Source: Lepidostoma basale
Taxonomy: Eukaryota > Arthropoda > Insecta > Trichoptera > Lepidostomatidae
Direction of reading: 5' to 3'
Assembly: GCA_022606425.2 (NCBI GenBank)
Contig: JAHDVF020000053.1
Location: forward strand, 310,001-374,000
Length of the DNA stretch: 64,000 nt
A program made the translations under genes and the position numbers. Below, in pieces: positions 11,184 through 21,902 of the stretch (positions within the stretch are counted from its first letter, which is position 1; each line of letters begins with the position of its first letter). The notes under the pieces were generated by a model. The model searched no databases. It was not told the origin of the DNA and saw only the letters and a program-made list of their open reading frames with translations.

Positions 11184-11395
11184 ATTGTTCCTTAAACATG
11201 TAAAACTTTATATTAAATAATTAATATAAATGAAAACGTCTATCTTCTAGAATTTTTAATTAAAATAATTATTGAATGACATGTATTTGAAATGCCTTAG
11301 AAGGGCGAAAGATGTAATTCCATAATAAAAACTTAACAAAACTCTTAGAAAACAGACGTTTTCATTTATATTAATAAATTAACATAGTTACAGCT
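11184..11395. repeat. M1 foldback element copy
   Basis: Left arm begins attgttccttaaacatgtaa and includes aatgaaaacgtctatcttct; the right arm carries ttagaaaacagacgttttca. The centre has gaaatgccttagaagggcga. A lone M1 end also occurs at 10925-10975. This copy lies just outside the Helitron. Confidence 0.65.
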
Positions 11396-12269
11396 ACATA
11401 GTTCTCCGAATATTAATGCTGTTAATGAACATTTCTCGGTAAAAGTTCATTGTGTTTAATGAAAATTAAAATTGTACTGTATTTTTTTAAATATATCTAT
11501 ATAAATAAAAGACAGTTTCCCTCTGTGTGTGGACTGATTCCGGGGTTATTCCTGGGCAGATCGTTTTCAAATTGATACACTTCCTTAATAGATAGACGGC
11601 GGTGGGCATAGGCATATTTTTGTTATTAATCGAGCTCTAATTAACTTTGTAAATTTATAAATTTTCGTAGTGCGAGCGAGTATAGACCTTCATGTTCGTA
11701 TCACCTGAGTATCGATCTTTAGAGTCTATATTCGCTTGGCGTGATAAGATGCAAATTAGTGGCTTTTTTGACTCTTTGCGTGGTCAGATATGAAATTAGT
11801 CGCTCTTTTGAACTGAAAAATATACGCACGTATAGGGATGGGCAAAACGACTCATCTCAGGGATCTGATCTGAACGGTTCCGCTCAGCAAAGTGAGCCGA
11901 CTCTTTTTAACGATCCACGGTTCACCATTTTGAGTCGTTCAAAGTTTGAAATTATTTTAGTGACCTTTTTTTTTGCTCCTCGACCAAAAAAGTTGATTCC
12001 GGTAAAAAAAAAAAAATTCACCAGGATAAATTTTTTGTCGATGAGCTAAAAAAAAAATTCACAACGACAAACAACTTTTTTGACAAACGACTCGATAATT
12101 ATCAAGAAGAATCGGCTCACTTTACTGAGCGGAACCATTCAGCTCAGATCCCTTAAAAATAGTCGACTCTTTTGCAATAATATACGATTCACCGGAATTT
12201 TAACAAGAGTAAACTACGAAGTCGTCTTATTGGTAAGAACCTGGAATTGTGCCTAAAATTAAGAATAAC

Positions 12270-12718
12270 GACAAACAAACATGCATCAGGCCCATAATAA
12301 CATACGGAATCAAAGCAAGAGCAGACACTGTCAGAACCAGACTGCGACCTATTGTGGGGAGAACCGTTAGAGATAGGATACCCAACGAATAAATTCGCAA
12401 ATCCTGCAACATAATAATAACAACAAACAAACATGCATCAGGCCCATAATAACATACGGAATCAAAGCAAAAGCAGACACTGTCAGAACCAGACTGCGAC
12501 CTATTGTGGGGAGAACCGTTAGAGATAGGATACCCAACGAATAAATTCGCAAATCCTGCAACATAATAATAACAACAAACAAACATGCATCAGGCCCATA
12601 ATAACATACGGAATCAAAGCAAGAGCAGACACTGTCAGAACCAGACTGCGACCTATTGTGGGGAGAACCGTTAGAGATAGGATACCCAACGAATAAATTC
12701 GCAAATCCTGCAACATTG
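12270..12718 (+). repeat. Tandem triplication, 152-bp unit
   Basis: Three nearly identical units start near 12281, 12433 and 12585 (markers: atgcatcaggcccat). Each unit is an internal piece of LINE-B (ITYGIKARADT..RPIVGRTVRDRIPNE) plus an aataataacaacaaacaaac linker. The very high identity implies recent expansion. Open frames on the opposite strand across this array are by-products of the repetition. Confidence 0.85.
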
Positions 12719-12880
12719 AAGACATAGTGAGATGGAGTAGGCAGAGACATCGAGAGAATGGATCCAGCAAGAATTCCTAATATCGTGATGCAAGAGACTC
12801 CAGAGGGCAATCGACCACCAGAATGACCACCAAAGAGATGGAGAGAAGGCTGGTCGCCTTCATCACAGGAAGAAGTATGA
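12719..12880 (+). mobile_element. LINE-B 3' fragment continuing from the 152-bp array
   Basis: The last array unit runs on as NIEDIVRWSRQRHRE.., then frameshifted RRPPKRWRE-type sequence, ending at cacaggaagaagtatg. It therefore represents the original insertion from which the upstream units were copied. Confidence 0.7.
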
Positions 12881-13244
12881 AATAATGTTTTATTCAGTGT
12901 ACCCGTAATTGAATGAAGTGCAAAAATTATAATAAAGGTTATCTAAATCAATAAACATATTTGGCTCTTAATTTTTTTTTAAATCGTTGTAAAGTACGCA
13001 TTTGGCTCTTTGGCTAATAAGTTTGCCGACCCCCCTGACCTGGCGGATCATTGAGCTGCCGCTCTTTTTTTTATGGATCATCGCCCACCCGCTCACCAAA
13101 AAGATTCAAATCTTTGAGTCGACTCGTGAGCGGATTGCCCATCCCATCTGTCAATTTTGATTTGCGTGTTACTGTTTCGTAAGTAAAATATTTATATTTC
13201 TAATTCATATATATCTTCCGTTTATTCTATTTTGCCGTTGAAAT

Positions 13245-15215
13245 GAATACAGATTATATTTCCGCATTACATATTTCAAAGTTTTAGTTCTAAATTATAT
13301 CGAATAGAAATGAAATTATGTTTCGTTTTACTTACGTATTATTTTAGGTTATGTTATGACTCTACATGGAAAAACGTTAAATTCTAAGTAACAATTCTAT
13401 GAATTGGTATAATCTATTTTAATAATGTTATTTTAATGTAAAATTGTTCTGGCAGGGCGATAACCTATATCTTTTGGATTAGACGATTTACTTCAGCTGT
13501 TTTAGTTTTTCTCTGAAAAAAAAATGCTGTGATAGGTAAACATATCCTTACATACAGCATCAGCTGCCTCAGTTGGAAAAATCCACTAATATAACATTTC
13601 CAAATGGTCTGACGTTCCCACGCCAGTGTTTTTTTTTTAATATACTGCTCATTTTAATATAATTATTTGATTTTTGCAGAGATGCCGACGCTAAGGATGA
13701 TACCAGAAAAGACTCTTTGAGATAGGGTGAGGAACACGGCTATCCACGATATCTCCAAGGTGGAAGATGTCGTGAGATGGGGCACGCAACGCAAGATACT
13801 GGCATAGATGGATCCCACACCTCGATATGTGCAAGACAGATTGTTATATTTATGAACTAATTTTGAAATGGTATGTACAGGTTGGATTAATTGGTTTAAT
13901 TGAATACAGATTATATTTCCGCATTACATATTTCAAAGTTTTAGTTCTAAGTTATATCAAATAGAAATGAAATTATATATCGTTTTACTTACGTATTATT
14001 TTAGGTTATGTTATGACTCTACATGGAAAAACGTTAAATTCTAAGTAACAATTCCATGAATTGGTATAATCTATTTTAATAATGTTATTTTAATGTAAAA
14101 TTGTTCTGGCAGGGCGATAACCTATATCTTTTGGATTAGACGATTTACTTCAGCTGTTTTAGTTTTTCTCTGAAAAAAAAATGCTGTGATAGGTAAACAT
14201 ATCCTTACATACAGCATCAGCTGCCTCAGTTGGAAAAATCCACTAATATAACATTTCCAAATGGTCTGACGTTCCCACGCCAGTGTTTTTTTTTTAATAT
14301 ACTGCTCATTTTAATATAATTATTTGATTTTTGCAGAGATGCCGACGCTAAGGATGATACCAGGAAAGACTCTTTGAGATAGGGTGAGGAACACGGCTAT
14401 TCACGATATCTCCAAGGTGGAAGATGTCGTGAGATGGGGCACGCAACGCAAGATACTGGCATAGATGGATCCCACACCTCGATATGTGCAAGACAGATTG
14501 TTATATTTATGAACTAATTTTGAAATGGTATGTACAGGTTGGATTAATTGGTTTAATTGAATACAGATTATATTTCCGCATTACATATTTCAAAGTTTTA
14601 GTTCTAAATTATATCAAATAGAAATGAAATTATATATCGTTTTACTTACGTATTATTTTAGGTTATGTTATGACTCTACATGGAAAAACGTTAAATTCTA
14701 AGTAACAATTCTATGAATTGGTATAATCTATTTTAATAATGTTATTTTAATGTAAAATTGTTCTGGCAGGGCGATAACCTATATCTTTTGGATTAGACGA
14801 TTTACTTCAGCTGTTTTAGTTTTTCTCTGAAAATAAAAATGCTGTGATAGGTAAACATATCCTTACATACAGCATTAGCTGCCTCAGTTGGAAAAATCCA
14901 CTAATATAACATTTCCAAATGGTCTGACGTTCCCACGCCAGTGTTTTTTTTTAATATACTGCTCATTTTAATATAATTATTTGATTTTTGCAGAGATGCT
15001 GACGCTAAGGATGATACCAGGAAAGACTCTTTGAGATAGGGTGAGGAACACGGCTATTCACGATATCTCCAAGGTGGAAGATGTCGTGAGATGGGGTACG
15101 CAACGCAAGATACTGGCATAAATGGATCCCACACCTCGATATGTGCAAGACAGATTGTTATATTTATGAACTAATTTTGAAATGGTATGTACAGGTTGGA
15201 TTAATTGGTTTAATT
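13245..15215 (+). repeat. Tandem triplication, 657-bp unit
   Basis: Three head-to-tail units start at gaatacagatta at 13245, 13902 and 14559, a constant 657-bp period, with only a few point and A-run differences. Each contains a ctgtgataggtaaacatatc block and, in its last ~170 bp, a LINE-B fragment (AIHDISKVEDVVRWGTQRK). The array ends exactly where an RTE-like LINE end begins (15216). Confidence 0.9.
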
Positions 15216-15455
15216 CCATTATTAGAGGCAGAACAGGAGTGTCGGACATCATCGGAAGAGTGGCAGCGCTAAAATGGCATGCCGCTCGCAGCCCTGATGA
15301 TAGATGAACTGTAACCCGAAACCCAGGACGTCCTCAACTTCGATGGAGGGACGACATTGGATGCGTGTTGCCCAGGATCGACAGACATTGAATCAGATGG
15401 AGGAGGCCTACGCCCAGGAGTGAACGGATATAGACTCATGATGATGATGATACAA
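15216..15455 (+). mobile_element. RTE-like LINE 3' end (LINE-D) with ATG-repeat tail
   Basis: With frameshifts it reads SDIIGRVAALKWHAARSPDD, RNPGRPQLRWRDDIG, VAQDRQTLNQMEEAYAQEW, then tgatgatgatga. This is a C-terminal pattern common in RTE-type LINEs of Lepidoptera. Confidence 0.75.
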
Positions 15456-15586
15456 AACATTGAAACACCTACATTCAACATTTTAAATATTTCTGGAATG
15501 GGTAAAATTCTGCAACAATGAAAGTTCATTGTATGGAATGAATGCTTTAAATTATCAACTGATTTCTGTAGAATCACACTCCAAAG

Positions 15587-16250
15587 GAGAATTGATTCAA
15601 TGTATATTTCCAGACATCACACAAATTTACAAATTTCGTCATTGCGTCACCTGAGAGTAAGAAGGTTCCAACTGACAAAAGTAAAAAGCTGAGAAAAATG
15701 AAGTCAAAGTTTTGTTGGTTTCGGGTGTGTATCTTGGAATAAAAGGGTTTTATTCCAATTTCCAGAGATTCTTTTACTGAGAAACGTGTAAATTTTGTCT
15801 GGCAACAGTTAGAATAATAATGTTCCAAGTTTAAATGAACCCTTTTTCAGTGAATCGTGTGTTTTGAATGATCAGATGGAACTTGATTCTTTCGTAACAT
15901 CAAAATGACGATACTATTACACGTTTTTTTTAATTGTACGTATAGATAAGGTTAGTAAGAACCCTTTTCACGAAAAAAAGCCAAATGTGAAATTTTGTTA
16001 GTTGGAACCTTCTTACTCTCAGGTGACGATTGGTTAAGTGAATGTGCATTATTAGCTTCATCTAATGGACATCAAAATCAAGAGTTTTGTTTCTCTAAAC
16101 ATTGTATTTCTAAGAGCATTATTATGACCTTGAATGGTATATGTATGAATGTTTTATGCAAATGTGATATAGTATATTTATTTGTTTTTTTAATTTCACT
16201 TAAAATATTAAGGAAAAAATTAAGACTGGACGTTACAAAAATGGTTTAAA
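15587..16250 (+). pseudogene. Helitron helicase (PIF1-like) C-terminal fragment, split by a MITE
   Basis: Reads ELIQCIFPDITQIYKFRH up to 15644 and continues WLSECALLASSN after 16032. This is the conserved 'FP-(N/D)-I ... WLSERAILAPKN' segment of Helitron helicases. The frame is uninterrupted once the 384-bp insertion and one ATTG copy are disregarded. Further on it reads to a stop near 16249 with little family resemblance, so only a fragment is credible. Rep and the helicase Walker motifs were not seen. Confidence 0.65.
15645..16028. mobile_element. 384-bp MITE with near-perfect terminal inverted repeats and ATTG duplication
   Basis: Starts CGTCACCTGAGAGTAAGAAG and ends with its exact reverse complement. 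The match is perfect for 29 bp and extends to ~36 bp with one mismatch. ATTG flanks both sides (15641-15644, 16029-16032). The interior encodes nothing recognisable. It interrupts a Helitron helicase frame exactly at the duplication. I cannot assign a superfamily. Confidence 0.85.
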
Positions 16251-16664
16251 AATAAAGCTGAAAAAGATAAATATTAACTTTTTTTTGGGTGGCATCTTTA
16301 GGGTAACGTTTTAACTACACTATATTATTAAATCATAACGCGCTTTTGCACAGCTATGTTTAAGACCAATTGGCATCAAAAACTCATTTCAGACTTTTTG
16401 TAAACTTGCCACCTTGGTAATGCCCAGCCTTCAACTGTTCAATTCACATTAGTATTATTCAAGTTCACAGCAAGTTTGCTTGGATTAAACAAATGTTTTA
16501 AAGATATGAACTGAATTAGGATACACACATTCTTACACCTATACACATGTCATTTTATCCAATAAAATAATTGATATTGAACTTTAATTGTATTTCTTTA
16601 ATATATATTGGATGTATTTATATACTCTAATATAGCAATAGCGAAGCGTTGCCGGGTCAGCTAG

Positions 16665-17530
16665 TAATATAATAATTGACCAGTTTCGGCAATTCGCTGC
16701 CAAGTTCTTGTATCAACATCAAGGTTTCTTGTGTCAGGAATACTTATGGCTATTGTTGTTACAAAAGAATACTGTATAATTCAATTTCATTATTCTTAAG
16801 TGATATCTAATGTTTTTTTTTTATATAAACTTTTTAATATGTAATTTCAGTTACTCAAATAATGCTTTTAAAACAAGCGAGCGTTCAAACAGTCCAATAA
16901 TGATTTCACTCTATACAAATTACCATAATGTCAAAGTTTAAATTGCTTTGTCAGAAATTTTCTATGCTTTTAATAAAGTTATATAAATAAACGTCTGTTA
17001 AACATTATTACTAAATGTCACTTCTGCAGTACTTAGCTGAAAACTTATATGTATTATATTATATAATATTAGAAGAATGAGCCTGTTCGCAAAAGACCAA
17101 GACTTTCAACCTTTTCGGGATTTCCGTTTTGTCTATTCTTAAAAAAATCATGAGTTATTACAACTCGTTTATTTTATTTAAAAAATACACAACGAAAAAA
17201 ATCATAAATCATTGTCAGTAAATTGTTTTAGTTGTTTTTATATTTTTGAACAATTTGATAAACTAGCATGTTTACAAACAAATTAGCGTGTCTTTTTTTA
17301 TACGACGAATAGGACTTGTATATGAAAATATTTATGAAGCAATCGTATAACACAGCAACCAGAAATGTATTTTACGTATTTATTATATTATATATACAGC
17401 ACAAGAATATTAAAAAAAGTAATAAAATAATTGTAAAAATATTAGACATGCAAATGCATAAATATAATATCAAATGATTTTACTGAGATCTCTTGATGGA
17501 GGTTCATTTTAAATAATAATTCAATAATAA
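16665..17530. other. AT-rich DNA, nothing recognised
   Basis: A motif cagtttcggcaattcgctgcc at about 16681-16703 resembles an M3 arm. Otherwise no supported feature. Confidence 0.45.
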
Positions 17531-17534
17531 CACG

Positions 17535-17640
17535 TTTTTGAGTCTCCTGTTAAAAGCAGTCTGTCGAGGCTAGCGAGCGAAACCGGTCGGTGTAAAAATA
17601 AAGACAAAAATGGAAGATCTTCTGAACAGCACCGTTTTTA
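17535..17640 (+). repeat. M3-related arm (M4 variant)
   Basis: Contains gtctgtcgaggctagcgagc followed by gaaaccggtcggtgt and aataaagacaaaaatggaag. The last part recurs at 25680-25725 (gaaaccggtcaatgtt, aataaagacaaaagtggaag), defining a related repeat family. Confidence 0.5.
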
Positions 17641-17894
17641 TTTTATTTCTTCATTACATTTATTTCACCAAATAATGTGATAGTCGATGCGCTGGTTTGG
17701 TGTGTTGCTTTGAAAAGTCCAATGAAATAATCATACGAGTACAATGAAATAAGTCAACCTCCGAGCAGTATCAATAATTTTATTTATTGTTTTACTACCA
17801 GCATAATCAATGGAAAGTCAGCTAATTAAAAAGAGAACAAAATATTTTTTAATCAAATCTTCGAATGCATATTTCATGTTCATAAGTCGATGAG

Positions 17895-18110
17895 CTAAGG
17901 GGTAGGCAAAAACGATGGATTGCCACACTGTTCTTTCGTAAAATGCTCTTCCTACCTCCTCAACATTAAAATATTGTGTCATGCACATACGTCGTTTTCT
18001 CTTGACAACTCACGCGGCCGACGTTTTAAATTAATTTGATTTGGTCGTACGTCAGTCTTCTCGGGCTTCCTCTGTTTTGTGTTCCATTCGCATGGTTTAC
18101 GTATACTTAT
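17895..18110 (-). mobile_element. LINE-A 3' fragment
   Basis: Contains the complements of cagtccattctttct (gatggattgccacac), the Cys/Arg-rich C-terminus and the RGRPRKTW block, degraded. Confidence 0.7.
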
Positions 18111-18203
18111 ATCTTTCTACATTCAATATTTCCACGGGTACAAAGTTTATAATTAAAATAATGAAAATTTAAAAAAAAAATGCTTTTTTTTAAGTGTATT
18201 TCA

Positions 18204-18350
18204 TTAAATTCCACTTAAGTTTATGGCTTTGACCAGTTTCGGCCGCTCGTTCCCATCTTCTGGCGGAAGATGAGATTCTCGACTAAAAGATGGCAGCGAG
18301 CTGCCGAAACTGGTCGAAGCCATAAACCTAAGTAGAATTTAACTTAATAT
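18204..18350. repeat. M3 head-to-head palindromic pair
   Basis: Two M3 arms in opposite orientation. The left one (minus) reads ccagaagatgggaacgagcg then gccgaaactggtc; the right one (plus) reads agatggcagcgagctgccga then aactggtcgaagccataaac. The outer ends (aaattccacttaagtttatg / cataaacctaagtagaattt) are inverted repeats. Confidence 0.75.
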
Positions 18351-18390
18351 GGATATATACTTGTATTTTTTTATTTTCATTGGTTATAAT

Positions 18391-18615
18391 GACGACCTTC
18401 GTGGCCGAGTGGTAAGTGCATTCGATTCCCGGCGAGAGCAGTATGATTGTCACACTGTCTTTGGTCTGGTGTAGAATTCACGTGACAATAAAATGGCGAT
18501 AGATAAGCTACCTATCACGTGTCACGAGAATCACTATGACAGCTATAATACCCATTACATCGATTTGGTAAATGATGTCATGATATAAAGAGCGATTCTA
18601 CAAAATAATAATAAT
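18391..18615 (+). repeat. tRNA-derived SINE, nearly complete
   Basis: The head cttcgtggccgagtggtaag resembles a pol III A box of Ser/Leu-type tRNAs, and gcattcgattcccggcg resembles a B box, with a shortened spacing. The body has cacactgtctttggtctggt and gtagaattcacgtgacaata. It ends in an (AAT)n run. Related copies lie at 6275 and 25155 (+) and 35090 (-). The A-B spacing is too short for a functional tRNA gene. Confidence 0.75.
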
Positions 18616-20520
18616 AATATTGAACTTCTACCAAGAAATTTCGAATAACAACATAATTTTTTTGGATCACAATCATTTTTTCATTATTTTGTTGATTCGC
18701 TTTTGTTTGCATTGCATTATCTTCCCATATCTGCATTTGTCACTCAATCAAACAATAATTATCACACCTTATTTTAAAAGATCTTTATACATATTTCCTA
18801 CTTTCATCTTTTTTTTCCAAGTTATATGATCTAGTTCTATATATAAAGTTTGATATAAGAACACTTCAGTTTGAATTTAATGAAATTACTATGCTGAGGT
18901 TTTTCAAGAAACATAAAAAAAATTATTGTATGTAGCGTTAAGTAAAAACAAAATATTGTGTATATCAAGTTGATAGCTACATTACGTAGCTTTGGCCTTC
19001 ACATTTCGCGGTGCGTCTCTCTACCTCGTCTGGGAGTCATAATACAACACGCGCATGTACAAGGTGTGTTTTCAACTTTCAACTTTATCCGTTCAAATAT
19101 TTACAAGTGAACGCTTCCTTGGCAATATTCAAAATGTTGTATTTCAAACAAAGAAGATCTTAATGATTTTATAATATCTATTTGATAATTATTATATGTG
19201 AGTACTGAGTGTTTTGTGTTTTGAACATTATAAAAAAAATTTAGATAAAACACCAAGCTTACTTCCTATATGGAATTATGAATAAAACAATCATAGAATC
19301 CAAAACATACTTTACATATAAATGAAGAATTACATATATAAATAATTTTTATAAATGTAGAAAAGCAGAATGGTAAAGAATATAAATTAGAGAAAGAACA
19401 AAAAATCAAAGCATGTCTTAGTAAATTAGTTCTAAATATCAAAAATCAGATAATTTGAAATGAAAATAAATATGTGTCAAAAAAGATTAAGCCCTTTTCG
19501 TAAAAAAAATTTTTTTCTTCTGTAGTAGTTTCAATTTATATATTTTTGTTATGTTAAATAAGACCAGTTGAATAAAGAATTGAATATTATATTATAAAAT
19601 ATAATTATTTATTTCAATTTTAATTTTAGTTAGTTTTATAGAATCAGTTCAGGAACAGAAGCCTCTTTATTTCGTTTTACTTGTATTAAATGCAAATCCC
19701 ACATATGTGCTTTTATTGAATTATATTAATAAATTCATAAAATATTCACATTTCTTCCCAATTTCATTTTATACATTGAACATTTATACGATCGTTGTAT
19801 AAATCTATTTTGATTTATTAATGACTACACTTATGTAGTGAATTACTTATTAAAGTAGGTATTAGTTATTTACCTTTTCAAAACTCTGTGTTAACTATAT
19901 ATATATTTTTATTTGTATAAGTCTTTATGTGCTGGTATATACTGGGAAACACACCTTCGTAATTTGTGTTTTATGATATGATATGGTGAACAAAACATAT
20001 GCATTTCGAATATATTGTAATCAGTATAATTAGCATAAATTGTTTATTGAGTTTTAACACTTTTTCTAAGAACAGATATTCATTAAAGAAAATGCCAAAC
20101 GAAGAATTTTTACCTATGTGTTAATATAAATATGTAAATGTTATTTTAAAATTAGATATTATGGCTATGTGGAATTTTATTAAAATATTTATAAAGGAAA
20201 AATGAGAAGTGTTTACATTACAATTGATTTCGTAATGTGCACGTGTGTTTTAATTTGAGAGAAGCATTTCTTAATTCACAGCATTTAACCTATATTGTTA
20301 TATATATAAATACGATTGTTAATTGCTTAAAATTGATACACAAGAAGCGTATGAATTGTCTATATACAGTTTCAGACAGTTAATATTATATATTATATAA
20401 CGGGAGTAAGTAGTGAAAATAAATATTTATCCTAAATTAAAATATTCATTTGTTCGAGCTATATCGTATTTAACTCTTGAAAAAATATTATGATTTTATT
20501 TTTACATTGATAACGACCGG
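18616..20520. other. AT-rich DNA, nothing recognised
   Basis: Long AT-rich stretch. The open frame at 18620-18829 is low-complexity hydrophobic sequence without a start context or homology that I can recognise. Confidence 0.5.
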
Positions 20521-20524
20521 TTTC

Positions 20525-20765
20525 ACGAATAAACTGGATGAGATTTTTCTGAAATGGTACGGCCACGTCATGCGACTTCCAACTGACCATGTAAAACGGA
20601 GGATGAAAGAGATGGACCAATTTGACGTTGATGAGCCTTATTCACAGGACTCTCAAAAGAAAACGGATCCCGCCAGACGCCACCCAGGACAGACTATCCT
20701 GGAGACGCCATAGAAGATGATCCGACCCCAAGTAAATAGGACATAGGCAAGGAAAAAGAAAAATT
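20525..20765 (+). mobile_element. LINE C-terminal fragment
   Basis: Reads LDEIFLKWYGHVMRLPTDHV then KRRMKEM, a 'WYGHVMR' block typical of LINE C-termini, followed by PARRHPGQTILETP and an aaggaaaaagaaaaa end. The specific lineage is unclear. Confidence 0.6.
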
Positions 20766-21360
20766 ACAACCGGTTTCAACAACTATCTCCAATCATCTGC
20801 TTTGTTCGATGGAAACAATTTTGTTTAATTGGTCGAAACCAAAACTTACATTGTTTCATTGAATGCAGTAAACTTCTCCCATATTATTCTCCATATGCAA
20901 TTTCCATATCCAATAATATTTAAATAAATTGAAATGAGTGGAATTGTGTATGCAATTATTAACACACATGATGTTAATGAAAATTTCTTAATATTAGTTT
21001 ACTGTATTTTTTAATACCCAGTTTTGGCCTTCAATTACTTTATCAAATATTTTTCGATTTCGATTAGTTCGTAACGAAGCCAAAACGCAGCGAGTTTATA
21101 ATGTGTGATTACGAAGTTAGTACCACTCGTATTAATAATGAAATTTGAATATTTTGTGTTTGTTGTTTATATTATTTAGGAATATTGATTAAAAATTTTA
21201 ATTTATGAATACTTCAAAAAAATATATATTGTATTTATACAGACAATTAAGGATACATTAAAATTTGTAATTAACAGTATTTCGTGGATGAATTTGACAC
21301 ATTTATTAAGATACCCTGAAATTATATACACCATTTGGAATTACATATAATGGTTTCGAC
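20766..21360. other. AT-rich DNA, nothing recognised
   Basis: No supported feature. acaaccggtttcaacaact at about 20766-20784 is a single GGTTTC motif only. Confidence 0.45.
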
Positions 21361-21364
21361 AGGT

Positions 21365-21518
21365 TAAGTTATTCTTGTCCTGGCTGCGAAACGTGAGGGA
21401 GTGGACCGGCATCCGAAGTGTGGAGGAGCTAATCCGAGCGGCGCAGGACAGGGACAGGTTCGCCGAGGTGATCGCCAACGTTGGGGGGACCCGACAGGGC
21501 ACTTGAAGAAGAAGAAGT
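21365..21518 (+). mobile_element. LINE-C 3' end with GAA tail
   Basis: A short GC-rich island reading SWLRNVREWTGIRSVEELIR and AQDRDRFAEVIANVGGTRQG, followed by a stop and gaagaagaagaag. The same C-terminus is seen in decayed form at 29120-29440 and 36480-36725. The near-intact frame suggests a younger copy. Confidence 0.8.
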
Positions 21519-21756
21519 TATTCTTAACGTTAAAGCAATCATGTTTTCTGTGTAAGTAGATCTCTTTTTAAAATTGGATACCGTTACACCCTGAATTCAA
21601 ATGCTGCAAACAGAAACCATCTCCGCAATATTAATTGTAAAGAAAATCACAATACACGCACACACTTTTATGGGAATGGCGTGTTTTGTCTTTAAAGAAG
21701 ATAATCAAATATTAAGTATATTTTAGACTATATAACTTTATCTAAGTATATCATAT

Positions 21757-21902
21757 ACATATATTGAAACGTCAGTTTTCTAGAAGTAAATATAAATATA
21801 ATAAATTCCCATAAAATGTAATAAAATATTTATAAAACGGTTGTTTTCACCAATGTTGAATTTGGAGTATTACGTCATTGTTCAAGAAACAATAAATATA
21901 AG
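21757..21902. repeat. M1 foldback element copy
   Basis: Contains gaaacgtcagttttctagaa, a shortened centre and tacgtcattgttcaagaaac. Confidence 0.55.

Larger units (their letters stand above)
11833..13148. mobile_element. hAT-like non-autonomous element split by a LINE-B insertion
   Basis: The ends are agggatgggcaa..cg and, inverted, tgggatgggcaa..cg, typical of hAT termini. Just inside the left end, a ~44-bp sequence at about 11859-11903 recurs inverted at about 12110-12153 with few mismatches. The LINE-B array at 12270-12880 separates the two ends. I found no matching 8-bp target duplication, so the outer limits are provisional. Confidence 0.5.
11496..16664 (+). mobile_element. Helitron, 5.2 kb, heavily interrupted
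   Basis: Starts TCTATATAAATAAAAGACAG after a host A and ends gttgccgggtcagCTAG before a host T, matching known Helitron ends (5'-TC..CTAG-3', insertion between A and T). A short stem (gcaa..ttgc) lies just before the 3' end. A Helitron helicase fragment is present at 15587-16250, supporting the call independently. Inside lie a hAT-like element, two LINE-B pieces that have been tandemly triplicated, an RTE-like LINE end and a small inverted-repeat element. No Rep (HUH) motif was found, so most of the coding region is lost or displaced. The element is surely immobile on its own. Confidence 0.7.

Noticed and set aside
12270..12718. CRISPR-like regular array
   Set aside because: Whole 152-bp units are repeated without unique spacers, and the host is a eukaryote.
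12189..12810. Overlapping minus-strand open frames of 81-147 residues repeating the same hydrophobic peptide
   Set aside because: They are the reverse strand of the 152-bp LINE-B triplication; the plus strand carries the recognisable LINE sequence.
18391..18445. tRNA gene
   Set aside because: A- and B-box-like motifs are present, but spacing is too short and no acceptor or anticodon stem can be formed; it belongs to a SINE.
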